From contig NC_091262.1 of the NCBI RefSeq assembly GCF_042477335.2, forward strand, positions 71,038,001-71,102,000: a DNA stretch of 64,000 nucleotides, given 5' to 3'. Under the pieces are notes generated by a model that did not search any database, was not told the DNA's origin, and saw only the letters and a program-made list of their open reading frames with translations. The position numbers and the translations under genes are program-made. Origin of the DNA: Ovis canadensis (taxonomy: Eukaryota > Chordata > Mammalia > Artiodactyla > Bovidae). Shown piece after piece: positions 20,976 through 33,175 of the stretch (its first letter is position 1; the number at the start of each line of letters is the position of its first letter).

Positions 20976-21157
20976 AATGACATGATACAGGTAAGTGCTC
21001 TTTGCTGTGCTCCTGTACTCCGGGGAACCCCTGTGTCTTCCTGTTTGTTTTTTTTTTAAGGATTTCCACTCAAACAATAAGCATTTATTTACCTACATGG
21101 TAGGCAGTAGTCTAAGAATGACCCTCAATCAAATCTAATCTGCTCCTCCTTAAGTAT

Positions 21158-22086
21158 GTGTGAAACCTGGTTCCAAATAGGAAAAGGAGTCCATCAAGGC
21201 TGTATATTGTCACCCTGCTTATTTAACTTCTATGCAGAGTACATCATGAGAAACGCTGGGCTGGAAGAAGCACAAGCTGGAATCAAGATTGCCAGGAGAA
21301 ATATCAATAACCTCAGATATGCAGATGAGGAACTAAAAAGCCTCTTGATGAAAGTGAAAGAGGAGAGTGAAAAAGTTGGCTTAAAGCTCAACATTCAGAA
21401 AACTAAGATCGTGGCATCTGGTCCCATCACTTCATGAGAAATAGATGGGGAAACAGTGGAAACAGTGTCAGACTTTATTTTTCTGGGCTCCAAAATCACT
21501 GCAGATGGTGATTGCAGCCATGAAATTAAAAGACGCTTACTCCTTGGAAGGAAAGTTATGACCAACCTAGATAGCATATTGAAAAGCCAAGATATTACTT
21601 TGCTAACAAAGGTCCATCTAGTCAAGGCTATGGTTTTTCCTGTGGTCATGTATGGATGTGAGAGTTGGACTATGAAGAAAGCTGAGAGCCAAAGAATTGA
21701 TGCATTTTAACTGTGGTGTTCAGAAGCATCCTTGAGCGTCCCTTGGACTGCAAGGAGATCCAACCAGTCCATCCTAAAGGAGATCAGCCCTGGGTGTTCA
21801 TTGGAAGGACTGATGCTGAAGCTGAAACTCCAATACTTTGGCCACCTCATGAGAAGAGTTGACTTATTGGAAAAGACTCTGATGCTGGGAGGGATTGGGG
21901 GCAGGAGGAGAAAGGGACGACAGAGGATGAGACGGCTGGATGGCATCACCGACTCGATGGACGTGAGTCTGAGTGAACTCTGGGAGTTGGTGATGGACAG
22001 GGAGGCCTGGCGTGCTGTGATTCATGGGGTCGCAAAGAGTCGGACACGACTGAGCGACTGAACTGAACTGAACTGAACTGAACTGA
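21158..22086 (+). mobile_element. BovB LINE, truncated at both protein landmarks
   Basis: It starts just before the GKGVHQGCILSPCLFN block of the reverse transcriptase and runs to the GAACT tandem 3' end. At the catalytic motif the text is RYADEELKSLL, so about 24 bases that normally code the second aspartate and following residues are deleted. A stop at 21435 also breaks the frame. Confidence 0.9.
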
Positions 22087-22099
22087 GTGCTAGAGAAAG

Positions 22100-22430
22100 T
22101 TGTTGGCTTGAAGGTAGAAGGGCTACCAGCATCCAGGCAGGTTGAGGAGCTGAGAGTGGTCTCCAGCTGACAGCCAGCAAAGGAATGAGGACACCATTCC
22201 TACAGCCACAAGGAATGTAATTCCGTCAACGAACTGAATAGCCTCAGAAGTGGATTCTTCCCCAGAGCCTCCAGGTAGGCATTCATACTGACCGACATCT
22301 TGATATCAGCCTGTGAGACTCTAAGTGGAGAACCAAATGGAGTTCACCGCTGATGGCCACGAGGCTACATAAGTCTACCCTTTCTCCAGACACTGTTTGA
22401 GAAAGAGAGGAGGGAATAAAACATGTGTTA
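22100..22430 (+). repeat. MLT1-type MaLR LTR fragment
   Basis: CCAGCAAAGGAATGAGGACA, CACAAGGAATGTAATTCCGT and ATCTTGATATCAGCCTGTGA follow the middle of MLT1 LTRs in plus orientation. Confidence 0.55.
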
Positions 22431-22985
22431 ATTAGAATGCAGAGTCAGCTCCTATGCCAAAGACCAAAGTGACAGTGACACAAAAAAGATGGGTTTGTCT
22501 TGTGAAACACAAGTGTTGGAAGCCCAGCACTGATAGATTGCCTGGTGTTAGGGACCCAATTTCCTTCTGTCTTGAGCGTTTTCATTCCTAGGTTATTGAC
22601 TTTATGTGGTCCCAAGTGGCTCCACACCATGTCACATTCCAGGCACCTGGCTGGAAAACGTACAGTACATTGGCCAGAACTAAGGCACATGGTCATACCT
22701 GGCTTCAAGGGAGGCTTGGAAATGCAGTCTTTAGTTGGGCAGCTATGAACCTGGCTAAAATTCAAAAGTTCTATTGCAGGAAGTAAGAGAAAATGGATAT
22801 TTGGGGATATCCAGCCATTTCTGCCGAGAAGACAGCCTGAAAAACTAATCAGTTTCCCACCCCCCCCCCCCCAAATCTGAAGGAAAGTGACTTAAACCAG
22901 AAGAATCTGAGAAGCCTCTATCTGTCAACTTTAAGCCATCCCCTGCCCTTTCTCCTGACAAAGATCCAGTTGGAGGAAGTAGAGA

Positions 22986-23147
22986 TGTGGGCTCGATCCC
23001 TTGGTGGGGAAGATCCCCTGGAGAAGGAAATGCAAGCCACTCCAGTATTCTTGCCTGAGAAATCCCATGGACAGAGGAGCCTGGTGGGCTATGTCCATGG
23101 GGTTGCAAAAGAGTCGGATATGATTTAGCAACTAACAGCAACAACAG
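22986..23147 (+). repeat. Bov-tA SINE, 5' truncated
   Basis: The body starts near GGGCTCGATCCCTTGGTGG and ends AGCAACTAACAGCAACAAC. The tRNA head is missing. A poly-C run of about 16 (22857-22872) lies upstream. Confidence 0.8.
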
Positions 23148-23194
23148 GACCTGTTAACAGAGTTTATCATTTAGTGCCCTTTAAAGGATTAATT

Positions 23195-23330
23195 AACTAA
23201 TAAAATCTATGGAGTAGAGGCTGTAACTATTTCCATTTTACAAATGAAAAAGTTAAGGCTCAGAAAAATTAAATAAATGGCCCAAAGTCTATAAGGGAGC
23301 TTAGCCTGGAGAGCAGGGGTTAAGAATCAA
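23195..23330 (+). repeat. MIR SINE, 3' half
   Basis: CTATTTCCATTTTACAAATG, AAAGTTAAGGCTCAGAAAAA and TGGCCCAAAGTCTATAAGG are in MIR order. Confidence 0.75.
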
Positions 23331-23421
23331 GCTAATCTGGGGCTTTTCTCCTCCAAGGATGTATCAAGGTTATCTTCATTACCTGGTGGGGTATGCTTTT
23401 CAGAAGGACCAAGGTAGGAAT

Positions 23422-24148
23422 GCCTCTTGATGAAGGTGAAAGAGGAGAATGAAAAGGCTGGCTTAAAACTCAACATTCAGAAAACTAAGATCACGGCATC
23501 CAGTCCCATCACTTCATGACAAATAGATGGGGAAAAAATGGAAATGGTGACAGACTTTATTTTCTTGGGTTCCAAAATCTCTGTGGACAGTGACTGCAGC
23601 CATGAAATTAAAAGACGTTTGCTTCTTGGAAGAAGAGCTATGACAAACCTAGACAGTGTATTAAAAAGCAGAGACGTCACTTTGCAAACAGAGGTTTTTA
23701 TAGTCAAAGCTATGGTTTTTCCAGTAGTAATGTAGGGACGTAAGAGTTGGACTGCAAAGAAGGCTGAGCTCCAAAGAATTGATACTTTTGAACTGTGATA
23801 TTGGAGAAGATTCTTGAGAGTCCCCTGAGCTGCAAGGAGATCAAGCCAGTCAATCCTAAAGGAAATCAACCCTGAATATTCATTGGAAGGACTGATGCTG
23901 AAGCTCCAATCCTTTGGCCACCTGATGGGGAGAGCCAACTCACTGGAAAAGACCCTGATGCTGGGAAAGATTGAAGGCAAGAGGAAAAGGGGGCAACAGA
24001 GGATGAGATGATTAGATGGCAACACCAACTTGATGGACATGAGTTTGAGCAAACTCTGGGAGATAGTGAAGGACAGGGAAGCCTGGCATGCTGCAGTCCA
24101 TGGGGTTGTAAAGAGTCGGACATGACTGAGTGACTGAACCACAGCAAC
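23422..24148 (+). mobile_element. BovB LINE 3' part with target-site duplication
   Basis: It begins downstream of the YADD motif (CCTCTTGATGAAGGTGAAAG) and ends CTGAACCACAGCAAC instead of the usual GAACT repeats. It is flanked by AAGGTAGGAAT at 23411-23421 and 24149-24159. The frame is broken by stops (for example TAG in the position of MYGCESW). Confidence 0.9.
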
Positions 24149-24170
24149 AAGGTAGGAATTCTGACGGTTC

Positions 24171-24344
24171 TTTTTTTTTTTTTTTTTGGCTGCCTTAGGT
24201 CTTATCTGTGCCTGTGGGCTCAGTAGTTGCCATGTGCAGGCTTAAATGCTGACAAGTGGTATCTTAGTTCACCCAGCAGGGATTGAACTCGCATTTCCTG
24301 CATTGGCAGGGGGATTCTTAGCCACTGGACCACCAGGGAAGTCC
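24171..24344 (-). repeat. CHR-type tRNA SINE
   Basis: Poly-T left end, then GGCTGCCTTAGGTC, the B-box region GGGATTGAACTCGCATTTCC, and the inverted head CCACCAGGGAAGTCCCC. Confidence 0.85.
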
Positions 24345-25330
24345 CCTGACAGATTTTAATACAGTGGGTTCTTTAAGGGGAAATACTGAACTATATAAAT
24401 GAACATGTGTGTGTATGTGTGCTAGTAAACACAAGGGTTATTGTGAAATCTGTGACCCACCCAAGGGAAACCCACAGTTTTTCAGATTCATTTCTGGCCA
24501 CGTTGTATGTCACCACCATAGTCCTTTTTTTTTTTTTAACTTCCACTTTTTTTTTTTCTTTCTCTAAAATCACTCTTTTAATGTAAAAACATGTGCATGG
24601 GAGGAAAAGTCTTGGTTTTTGTGGAGTCAGATTCAAGAGCAATGCCATGTGTCTCAGACCACCAATGCAGAAAAAAATATGTAAAGGTCCTTTGTATCAA
24701 AGCAATGCTGTGGACAGTGAATCACCTGACCCTTTTAAGATGACTTTCCATATAATATTTTGCAAAACAAATCAGGATATACTTCGAAGACAGGGACAGT
24801 CCATAGGAACTGTCATAGGTCAGTTCCCCAGAGCAAAGCCTGAGAGGCGATCCTTGTGCAAGTGCGTTGTTGAAGACGTGTTCTCAGGAGGAACCTGAGG
24901 GGAGTAGGGGAAAGGGACAGGGCAGAGGAAGGAACTCTGCAGAGATGTGGGTTCACGAAGAGGTGATCTTCAGCCTCATTCCATGGGGCTCTCTGAAGCA
25001 CACCTGGTACCAGAAAGGTTGTCCTACCCAGAGGCGAGAGGGCTGAGCTGTTATATACCCATATTGGCCAGTTGTCAGTCATGAAGAGGAGTATAAACTC
25101 CTGGGCATCTCCTGATGGGGGACAGCTTCCCTTCACCAAAGGCAGAGTGGGAACCAACCTAAGAAAGATGCAGAGTGAGTTCTTAGCAGCCAACATGTGG
25201 TAGTCCATTGGCTGAGTGAGGGGATCCTGGGCAGGGCAACAAGAGCCCTATGCTTGGAACCGTCACAACTTATGCATAATACTTAAGTCAGGTATATACG
25301 ATAGTCTCTCGGTGTGCTATTCTGTCGACT
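24345..25330. other. Unassigned intergenic sequence
   Basis: No feature I can name apart from poly-T runs at 24525-24537 and 24548-24560 and a TGTG run near 24405-24420. Confidence 0.4.
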
Positions 25331-25375
25331 TATTTATTTAGGTTATTTTTTGAAATTTGTTGTATCTTAAAAAAA

Positions 25376-25700
25376 TATTATATATTTATCTACTTACTTG
25401 TATTTGGCTGTGCTGGGTCTTCCTGGCTGCATGGGATTTTTCTCTACTTGCAGCAAGTGAGGTTACTCTCTAGTTGCGTTACACAACCTTCTCGTCGCTG
25501 TGGCTTCCTTTTTGGGAACACAGGCTCAGGCACACAGGCTCAGCAGTTCTGGCGCACCAGCCCTAGAGCACAGGCTCAGTAGTTGCGGCGCGTGGGCTTA
25601 GTTGCTCCGTGGCATGTGGGATCTTCCCTGATTAGGGATCGAACCCATGTCTCCTGCATTGACAGGTGGATTCTTTGCCACTGAGCCACCAGGGAAGCCC
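25376..25700 (-). repeat. Long CHR-type (CHRL-like) SINE
   Basis: TATTTGGCTGTGCTGGGTCT at the left, repeated GGCTCAGTAGTTGCGGCGCG-type units, GGGATCGAACCCATGTCTCC and inverted head GCCACCAGGGAAGCCCC. The flanks GGTTATTTTT on both sides suggest the target duplication. Confidence 0.8.
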
Positions 25701-25704
25701 CTAT

Positions 25705-26700
25705 TTTGGTTATTTTTGGTAAACTTTACTTTTTAGAGTAGTTTTAGGTTCACAGAAAAATTGAGAAATACAGAAAATTCCGTATACCCCACAATCAACA
25801 TCTTGCACCAGACGTAGTGCTTTATGACAACCAATGAACCTATACGGACACATCATTATCACCCAAAGTCCGTAATTTACATCAGGGTTTACTCTTGGTG
25901 TTGTGCTGTCTATGGATTTTGACATATGTATGGTGATATCAATCTACCATTACAGTATCATACTGAAACCATACACGACGGTTTCACTCCCCTAAAAATT
26001 CTCTGTACTCTGCCTGTTCATCTTTCCCTCCCCTCAACCCTTGGCGACCACTGATCTTTTTTATAGTCTCCATGGTTTTGACTTTTCTAGAATGTCATTT
26101 AGCTGGATTCCTATATTGTGTAGCCTTCTTTTACTACGTAGTGAAAGAAACCAATGTTTCTTAGTAATATGCACTTTTTCCCATATATTTTCATGGCTTG
26201 AGAGTTCGTTTCATTTTAGCACTGGATAATATTCCATTGTCTGAATGTACTATAGTTTATTTATCTGTTCATCTACTGGAGGACATTTTAGTTGTTTCCA
26301 AATTTTGGCAATTGTAAGTAAAGCTACTGTAGACATCCACGTGCAGACTTTGTGTGGACATAAGTTTTCCCTCACTGGGATAAATATGAAGGAGTGCAAT
26401 TTCAGCACCCCATGGAACAGGTATGTTTAGTTCTGTGAAAAACTGCCAAATTGTCTTGCAAAGTAGCTATGCCTGTACCATTTTGCCTTCTCCCCAGTGA
26501 TGAACAAGAGTCCTTATTCTACATTCTCACCAACTTTTGGTATCTTCAGTGTTTGGGATGTTGAATTTGCAGTTCCTTACTGATATATGATGTTGAGCAT
26601 CTATTCATATATTTACATGTCATCTTTATATCCTCTTCAGTGAGGTGTCTGTTCAGGTCTTTTGCCCATTTTAAAACTGGGTTGTTAATTTTCTATTGCT
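25705..26700 (-). repeat. L1 (L1M-type) 3' region, about 1 kb
   Basis: Antisense L1 throughout: GAGTAGTTTTAGGTTCACAG, the ATAATATTCCATTGTCTGAA stretch, CAAATTTTGGCAATTGTAAG and GATGTTGAGCATCTATTCAT. This is the longest continuous L1 remnant in the window. Confidence 0.75.
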
Positions 26701-26712
26701 AAGCTTTAAGAG

Positions 26713-26715
26713 TTA

Positions 26716-26746
<31 letters not shown>

Positions 26747-26767
26747 ATATATATATATATATATATA
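26713..26767. repeat. (ATCT)n(AT)n microsatellite
   Basis: About eight ATCT units pass directly into about ten AT units at the edge of the L1 remnant. Confidence 0.9.
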
Positions 26768-26977
26768 CTAATAAAGAGTTATATAGATATCTGATAAAGA
26801 CTATTATCCTCTTTATCAGATATGTCTTTTGCAAATATTTTCTCCCAGCCAGGGATTGGAATAGAATGGGGAGTGACTGCTAACAGGTACAGAGTTTTCT
26901 CTTTGGAGTGATAAAAATTTTCTTAAATTAGATATTGGTGATAGGTGCACAACTGTGAATATATTAAAAACCACTGA

Positions 26978-27425
26978 GGGAATTCCCTAGTGGTCCAGTG
27001 GTTAGGATTCCACCCTTCCATTGCAGGGGTCATGGAGTCAATCCCGGTTGAGTAATAAGACCCACAAGCCATGAGGCATGGCCAAAAAAAAAGAGGGACT
27101 TCCCAAGTGGTCCAGTGGAAATGCCACGCTCCCAGTGCAAGGGGCCAGGGTTCAATCCCCGGTCAGGGAACTAGATCCCACATCCAGCAACTAAGAGTTT
27201 GAATGACAAAAGATCCTGCCTGCCACAGCTAAGACCCTGTGCAGTCAAATAAATAAATTTTTTAAAAAACCAGATATCTAATTTTGGGAATTTCCTGGCA
27301 GTACAGTGGTTAGGACTCTTCTCCTTCATTGCTGAGGGCAAGGATTCGATCCCTGGTTGGGGAGCTAGGATCCTCCTAGCCGTATTGCATAACCACAACC
27401 AAAACCAAAACAAACCAAAAAAACC
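26978..27425 (+). repeat. Three CHR-type tRNA SINEs in a row, same strand
   Basis: Heads are at about 26,978 (GGGAATTCCCTAGTGGTCC), 27,096 (GGGACTTCCCAAGTGGTCC) and 27,288 (GGGAATTTCCTGGCAGTAC), each with its own A-rich or CAAAACC-rich tail. The second starts right at the poly-A tail of the first, as expected for insertion into an A-rich tail. Confidence 0.8.
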
Positions 27426-27639
27426 CTGAATTCTACAGTTTAAAAGAGCAAATTTTATAATATGTGATATATATCACAATTAAGTTTTTAAAAATTCGTG
27501 TTCTAGACCTAAGAGGTATAAAAATTTTAATCGAATATTTTTATAGTCACTTGTAACAAAATGTTGGGTTTCAGGTCAGAACATGACTGCCATATTTACA
27601 TAACTTTAGTGTCCCCCTCCCTCTTTTCAAACTGTTTTA

Positions 27640-28225
27640 AAGTTGAAGTATAGTTGCTGGATAATATCATATGAGTGACAGGTGTACACTATAAAATGTG
27701 TGTTAGTCACTCAGTCATGTCCAACTCTATGTGACCCCATGAACTGGAGTCCAGCAGGCTCCTCTGTCCCTGGGATTTCCAGGCAAGAACATGCAATATT
27801 ATATAAGTTATAGGTGTACAGTATAGTGAGTCACAATTTTTGAAGGTTATACTCCATTTATAGTTACTATAAAATATTGGCTCGATTCCTTGTGCCGTAC
27901 AGTAAATCCTTATAGCTTATTTTATGCAAAATAGTTTGTACCTTTTAGTCCTCTTTGCTTATACTGCCCCTCTCACTTGCCATCTTTCCATTGGCAAACA
28001 CTAGTTTGTTCTCCGTATCTGTGAGTCTCATTCTTTTTTGCTGTATTCACTAGCTTGTTGTATTTTTTAGATTCCACATGTAAGTGATATTATACAGAAT
28101 TTGTCTTTCTCTGACTTACTTCACTTAGCATAATACCCTCTGAGTCCATCTATGTTATTGCAAATGACAAAATTTCATTCTTTTTTTAAGGTTGAGTAGT
28201 ATTCCATATATATATATATATGTTT
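27640..28225 (-). repeat. Ruminant L1 3' region, broken by a Bov fragment
   Basis: AAAGTTGAAGTATAGTTGCT starts the antisense L1. After the Bov piece it resumes at ATTATATAAGTTATAGGTGT and runs through TTGGCTCGATTCCTTGTGCC to TTGAGTAGTATTCCATATAT, followed by TA and TG simple repeats to about 28,268. Confidence 0.7.
27702..27792 (-). repeat. BovB-derived SINE fragment inside L1
   Basis: About 90 bp of antisense Bov sequence (CACTCAGTCATGTCCAACTC to GGATTTCCAGGCAAGAACAT). Confidence 0.75.
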
Positions 28226-28267
28226 TTGTTATTAATTATATATGTTGTATATATATGTGTGTGTGTA

Positions 28268-30677
28268 TGTGTTGTTGTTGTTTGGTTGCTTAGTCGTGTC
28301 CAGCTCTTTGTGACCCTAGGGACTGCAGCACACCAGGCTTCCTGTCACTCACCATCTCCCGGAGGTTGCTCAAACTCATGTCCATCGAGTTGGTGATGCC
28401 ATCTAACCATCTCATCCTCTGTTGCCCCCTTATCCTCCTGCCTTCACTCTTTCCCAGTGTCAGGGTCTTTTCCAGTGAGACAGCTTTTTGCATCAGGTGG
28501 CCAGACTATTGGTGCTTCAGCTTCAACATCAGTCCTTTCAATGAATATTTAGGATTGATTTCCTTTAGGAATGGCTGGTTGGATCTCCTTGCAGTCCAAG
28601 GGACTCTCAAGAGTCTCCTCCAACACCACAGCTCAAAAGCATCAAATCTTTGGTGCTCAGCTTTCTTTATAGTCCAACTCTCACATCCATATATGACTAC
28701 TGGAAAAACCATAGCTTTGACTAGACAGACCTTGTCGACAAAGTAATGTCTCTGCTTTTTAATATGTTGTCTAGGTTGGTCATAACTTTTCTTCCAAGGA
28801 GCAAGCATCTTTTAATTTCATGGCTACAATCACCATCTGCAGTGATTTTGGAGCCAAAAAATTAAAGTCTGTCACTGTTTTCATTGTTTCCCCATCTATT
28901 TGCCATGAAGTGATGGAACCGATGCCTTGATCTTAGTTTTTTCAATGTTGAGTATTAAGCCAGCTTTTTCATTCTCCTCTTTCACCTTCATCAAGAGGCT
29001 CTTTAATTCCTCCTCAATTTCTGCCATATGGGTGGTGTCATTTGCATATCTGAGGTTATTGATATTTCTCCCAGCATCTTGATTCCAGCTTGTACTTCAT
29101 CCAACCCAGCGTTTTGCATGATGTACTCTGCATATAAGCTAAATAAGCAGGGTGACAATATACAGCCTTGATGTACTACTTTCCCAATTTTGAACCAGTC
29201 CATTGTTTCATGTCTGGTTCTAACTATTGCTTCTTGACCTGCATACAGGTTTCTCAGGAGGGAGGTAAAGTGGTCTGGTATTCCCATCTCTTTAAGAATT
29301 CTCCACAGTTTGTTGTGATCCACACAGTCAAAAGCTTTAGAGTAGTCAATGAAGTAGAAGTAGATGCTTTTTCTGGAATTCTCTTGCTTTTTCTATGATT
29401 CAGCAGATTTTGGTAATTTTATCTCTGGGTCCTCTGCCTTTTCTAAATCCAAATTGAACAACTGAAAGTTCTCAGTTCATGTACCGTTGAAGCCTCACTT
29501 GGAGAATTTTGAGCATTACTTTGCTAGCATGTGAAATAAGTGCAATTGTGTGGTAGTTTGAACATTATTTGGGAATGCCCTTCTTTGGGACTGGAATGAA
29601 AACTGACCTTTTCCAGTCCTGTGGCCACTGCTGAGTTTTCAAAATTTGCTGGCATATTGAATGCAGCATTTTAACAGCATCACCTTTTAGGATTTGAAAG
29701 TAGCTCAGCTGGAATTTCATCACCTCTACTAGCTTTGTTCATAGTGATGCTTCCTAAGCCCACTTGACTTCACATTCCAGGATGTCTGGCTCTAGGTGAG
29801 TGATCACACCATCGTGATTATCTGGGTCATTAAGATCTTTTTTGTACAGTTCTTCTGTGTATTCTTGCCACCTCTTCTTAATATCTTCTGCTTCTGTTAG
29901 GTCCATACAGTTTCTGTCCTTTATTGTGCCCACCTTTGCATAAAATGTTCCGTTGGTATCTCTAATTTTCTTGAAGAGATCTCTAGTCTTTCCTATTCTA
30001 TTGTTTTCCACTATTTCTTTGCATTGTTCACTTAAGGCTTTCTTATCTCTCCTTGCTATTCTTTGAAACTCTCCATTCAGATTAGTATATCTTTCCTTTT
30101 CTCCTTTGTCTTTCACTTCTCTTCTTTTCTCAGCTATTTGTAAGGTCTCCTCAGACAATCATTTTGCCTTTTTGTGTTTCTTTTTCTTGGGGATGATTTT
30201 GATCACTGCCTCCTGTAAAATGTTACGAATATACATCCATAGTTCTTCAGGCACTCTGTCTATCAGATCAAATCCCTTGAATCCGTTTGCTCACTTCCAC
30301 TGTATGGTTCTAAGGGATTTGATTTTGGTCATACCTGGGCTTCCCTGGTGGCTCAGATGGTAAAGAATCCACCTGCAATGCCGGAGACCTGGGTTCGATC
30401 CCTGGGTTGGGAAGATCCCCTGGAGGAGGGCATGGCAACCCACTCCAGTGTTCTTACCTGGAAAACCCCATGGACAGAGGAGCCTGGTGGACTACACTCC
30501 ATGTAGTCACAGAGAGTCAGACACAACTGAGTGACTACGCACAGCATATAGCATACCTGAATGGCCTATTTAAGCCTGAATTTTGCAATAAGTAGTTCAT
30601 AATCTGAGCCACAGTCAGCTCCTGGTCTTGTTTTTGCCTATTGTATAGAGTTTCTACATCTTCAGCTGCAAAGATGT
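28268..30677 (-). mobile_element. BovB LINE, 2.2 kb, most extensive internal copy
   Basis: It covers the end of the endonuclease-RT linker, the RT and the C-terminal part, interrupted by a Bov-tA at about 30,338-30,545. Readable minus-strand blocks include the SEETLQIAEKRREVKDKGEK linker (about 30,158), GKVVHQGCILSPCLFSLYAE in the RT and [20 protein letters not shown] near the end. The catalytic motif reads YAND instead of YADD (+ strand near 29,038), so one metal-binding aspartate is lost. Several stops confirm it is dead. Confidence 0.9.
30338..30545 (+). repeat. Bov-tA SINE inside BovB
   Basis: It begins GGCTTCCCTGGTGGCTCAGA and ends GTGACTACGCACAGC. CATACCTG occurs just before and just after, the likely target duplication. 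The BovB antisense sequence resumes at about 30,553. Confidence 0.85.
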
Positions 30678-30682
30678 GTGTG

Positions 30683-30684
<2 letters not shown>

Positions 30685-30717
<33 letters not shown>
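30685..30717. repeat. (CA)n microsatellite
   Basis: About 16 uninterrupted CA units at the 5'-truncation edge of the BovB copy. Confidence 0.95.
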
Positions 30718-30719
<2 letters not shown>

Positions 30720-30799
30720 CACATCTTTCTCCATTCATCTGTTGATGGACACTTCAGTTTCTTCTGTACCACTTTCTCTTTTAATTTACATTCTCTGAT

Positions 30800-31375
30800 T
30801 TAATGCATCTTTAAAAGGTACCGTCACTCCTTTCTGGGCTTAAGACTAGACATAAATAAAGAAAGACAATGCCTGATTCATCTTTGCACTCCCTAAGCAC
30901 TTGATCTTTGAGGGTCTGGACATTTTCACAAATGCCTTTGCAGTATATTTTCAGCAGCAAGAGTAAAACTGAGACTATGGTGCTGAGGTCCAGCCCCAGG
31001 GGTTGCAAGTCACAGGTTCACTCAGCTGGTCTTGGGGAAGTCCCCTTATTTACCAGCACAAGTGGTCGACATCTCCTTTGGCTGATCAGCCCTTCTTAGC
31101 CATTTGGCAGATGCACTTCACTGACTTTGACTGTCATGTGCCAGCGTGGGCTGGTCTGGGTCACGTCACTGATCCAGACTAATTGAGCTCAGTGGAGCCA
31201 GGCATTTCGCCTAGAACTATGTCCTGGCTGAAACCTCTTAATGTTTTGATCTTCCAAGAATGTCATACGTTGGTTTGCCTTGATGGGCAGATAGATAAAT
31301 TCTTCACTTGCTAGAATCAGAAGGTGCCTTGGAGGAAATAGTGAGAGTAGAAACAAAATGAGCTACCCAGAGACT
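30800..31375. other. Unassigned intergenic sequence
   Basis: No repeat family or gene recognised. A short L1-like patch (CATTCATCTGTTGATGGACA) lies at about 30,731-30,750, just to the left. Confidence 0.4.
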
Positions 31376-31379
31376 GGCT

Positions 31380-31728
31380 CAGTTCAGCTCAGTCCAGTTC
31401 AGTAGCTCAGTCGTGTCCAACTCTTTGCGACCCCATGAACCACAGCATGCCAGGCCTCCCTGTACTTCGCCAACTCCTGGAGTCTACCCGAACTCATGTC
31501 CATTGAGTCGGTGATGCCATCCAACCGTCCCATCCTCTGTTGTCTGCTTCTCCTCCAGCCTTCAATCTTTCCCAGCATCAGGGTCTTTTCAAATGAGTCA
31601 GCTCTCCGCATCAGGTGGCCAAAGTGTTGGAGTTTCAGCTTCAGCATCAGTCCTTCCAATGAACACCCAGGACTGATCTCTTTTAGGATGGACTGGTTGG
31701 ATCTCCTTGCAGTCCAAGGGACTCTAGC
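31380..31728 (-). mobile_element. BovB LINE 3' end
   Basis: TCAGTTCAGCTCAGTCCAGT tandem end at the left. The minus strand codes the LRWPK... region shared with the other copies. Truncated at GCAGTCCAAGGGACTC. Confidence 0.85.
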
Positions 31729-32129
31729 TAGGCAATCTTAAATGATAGTTCCAGTGCCATAGGCCTCTAGCACTTTTTCATCATGAAAATGAGAGGGCTG
31801 AACTCAGGGATCCCTAAGACCGCTAGCAGCTATACTGATTAGCTGGTATACAATTTCCAAACTCTTGGATTTCACAGATCATTACATTTCCCACAGACTT
31901 TCCAGAAATGACACAAGATGTTTACTTATTGCTTACCAAGGAAGGACAATAAAAAACCCAACTACTATTACTGCCATTTTCTATCGCATCACTTCCAGAA
32001 AGAAAGGATATATTAATTTAAAAAAAAATAGTGAGAAGGAAATAATCTCAGGATAAAAGAGTCTTTGTTAAGAGAGGGGACTGACAGCTTTACCTCAACA
32101 TGTGCACTGTGTACTCGCTATGTCTTTCT

Positions 32130-32687
32130 TGTTCTAAAAAACAGCTTTATTGAGATATCTACATGTCATACCATTCATTCATTCTAAATGGACATCTCAG
32201 TAACTTACAGTAAATGTAGAGAGCTGTGCAACCAACCCCACAATCCAACATTTCCATCATCCCCCAAAGACCCCTTATGCCTATTTGTAGTCATTCTCTG
32301 TTCACAGGACCAGGGCCTAGCAACCACAAATATACTTTCTGTCTCTATAGATTTACCTTTTATGGATATTTCTGGCTTCTTTCATTCAACATAATATTTT
32401 AACAGTTCATCATGTTGTAGTATATCCCAGTACTCCATTTTTTTCCCTGTGGCTCAATAATATAATATTCCTTTATAATATAATACGATACATGTTGTAA
32501 GGATATATACACATTTTGTTTGTCCATGTATCAGTTTTGGACATTGGGTTGTTTCTACTTGTTGGTTATTATAAATAATTCTGCTATGACCTTTCGTGTA
32601 TGAGTTTTTGTGTGAACGTATGTTTGCAGTTCTCTTGGGTATAAACAAACCTACAAGTGGAATTACTAGATGTGATAAGCAGAGTGC
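32130..32687 (-). repeat. L1M-type 3' region
   Basis: Antisense L1 phrases AACAGCTTTATTGAGATATC, CCAACCCCACAATCCAACAT and TTTCTACTTGTTGGTTATTA. Its right end was the target for the following SINE and BovB. Confidence 0.7.
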
Positions 32688-32911
32688 ATGTGTGTGTGCT
32701 AAGTCGCTCAGTCGTGTCCAGTTCTTTATGACCCTATGGACTGTAGCCTGACAAGCTCTCTGTCCATGGGATTCTCCAGGCAAGGATACTGGAGTGGGTT
32801 TCCATGCCCTCCTTCAGAGGATTTTCCCAACCCAGGGACTGAACCCATGTCTCTTATACCTCCTGCATTGGCAGGTGGGTTCTTGACTGCTAGCACCACC
32901 TGGGAAGCTCC
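32688..32911 (-). repeat. Bov-tA SINE with target-site duplication
   Basis: GTGTGTGTGCTAAGTCGCTC left end, inverted head GCACCACCTGGGAAGCTCC. It is flanked by ATAAGCAGAG and ATAAGCAGAA. Confidence 0.85.
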
Positions 32912-32923
32912 AATAAGCAGAAT

Positions 32924-33175
32924 CAGTCAGTTCAGTCGCTCAGTCGTATCTGACTCTTTGTGACCCCATGGACTGCAGCTCACCAGGCCTCCCTGTCCAT
33001 CACCAACTCCTGGAGTTTACTCAGACTGATGTCCATTGAGTTGGTGATGCCATCCAACCATCTCATCCTCTGTCGTCCCTTTCTCCTCCCACCTTCAATC
33101 TTTACCAGCATCAGGGTCTTTTCAAATGAGTCAGTTCTTCATGTCAGGTGGCCAAAGTATTAGAGTTTCAGCTTT
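32924..33175 (-). mobile_element. BovB 3' end, inserted beside the SINE at the same site
   Basis: It is flanked by AATAAGCAGAAT (32912-32923) and AATAGGCAGAAT (33176-33187). The left copy is also the right target duplication of the neighbouring SINE. Confidence 0.85.

Noticed and set aside
23477..24142. 221-codon minus-strand frame
   Set aside because: Antisense of the plus-strand BovB at 23422-24148. Similar antisense frames recur at every BovB copy and reflect a shared sequence, not a conserved protein family.
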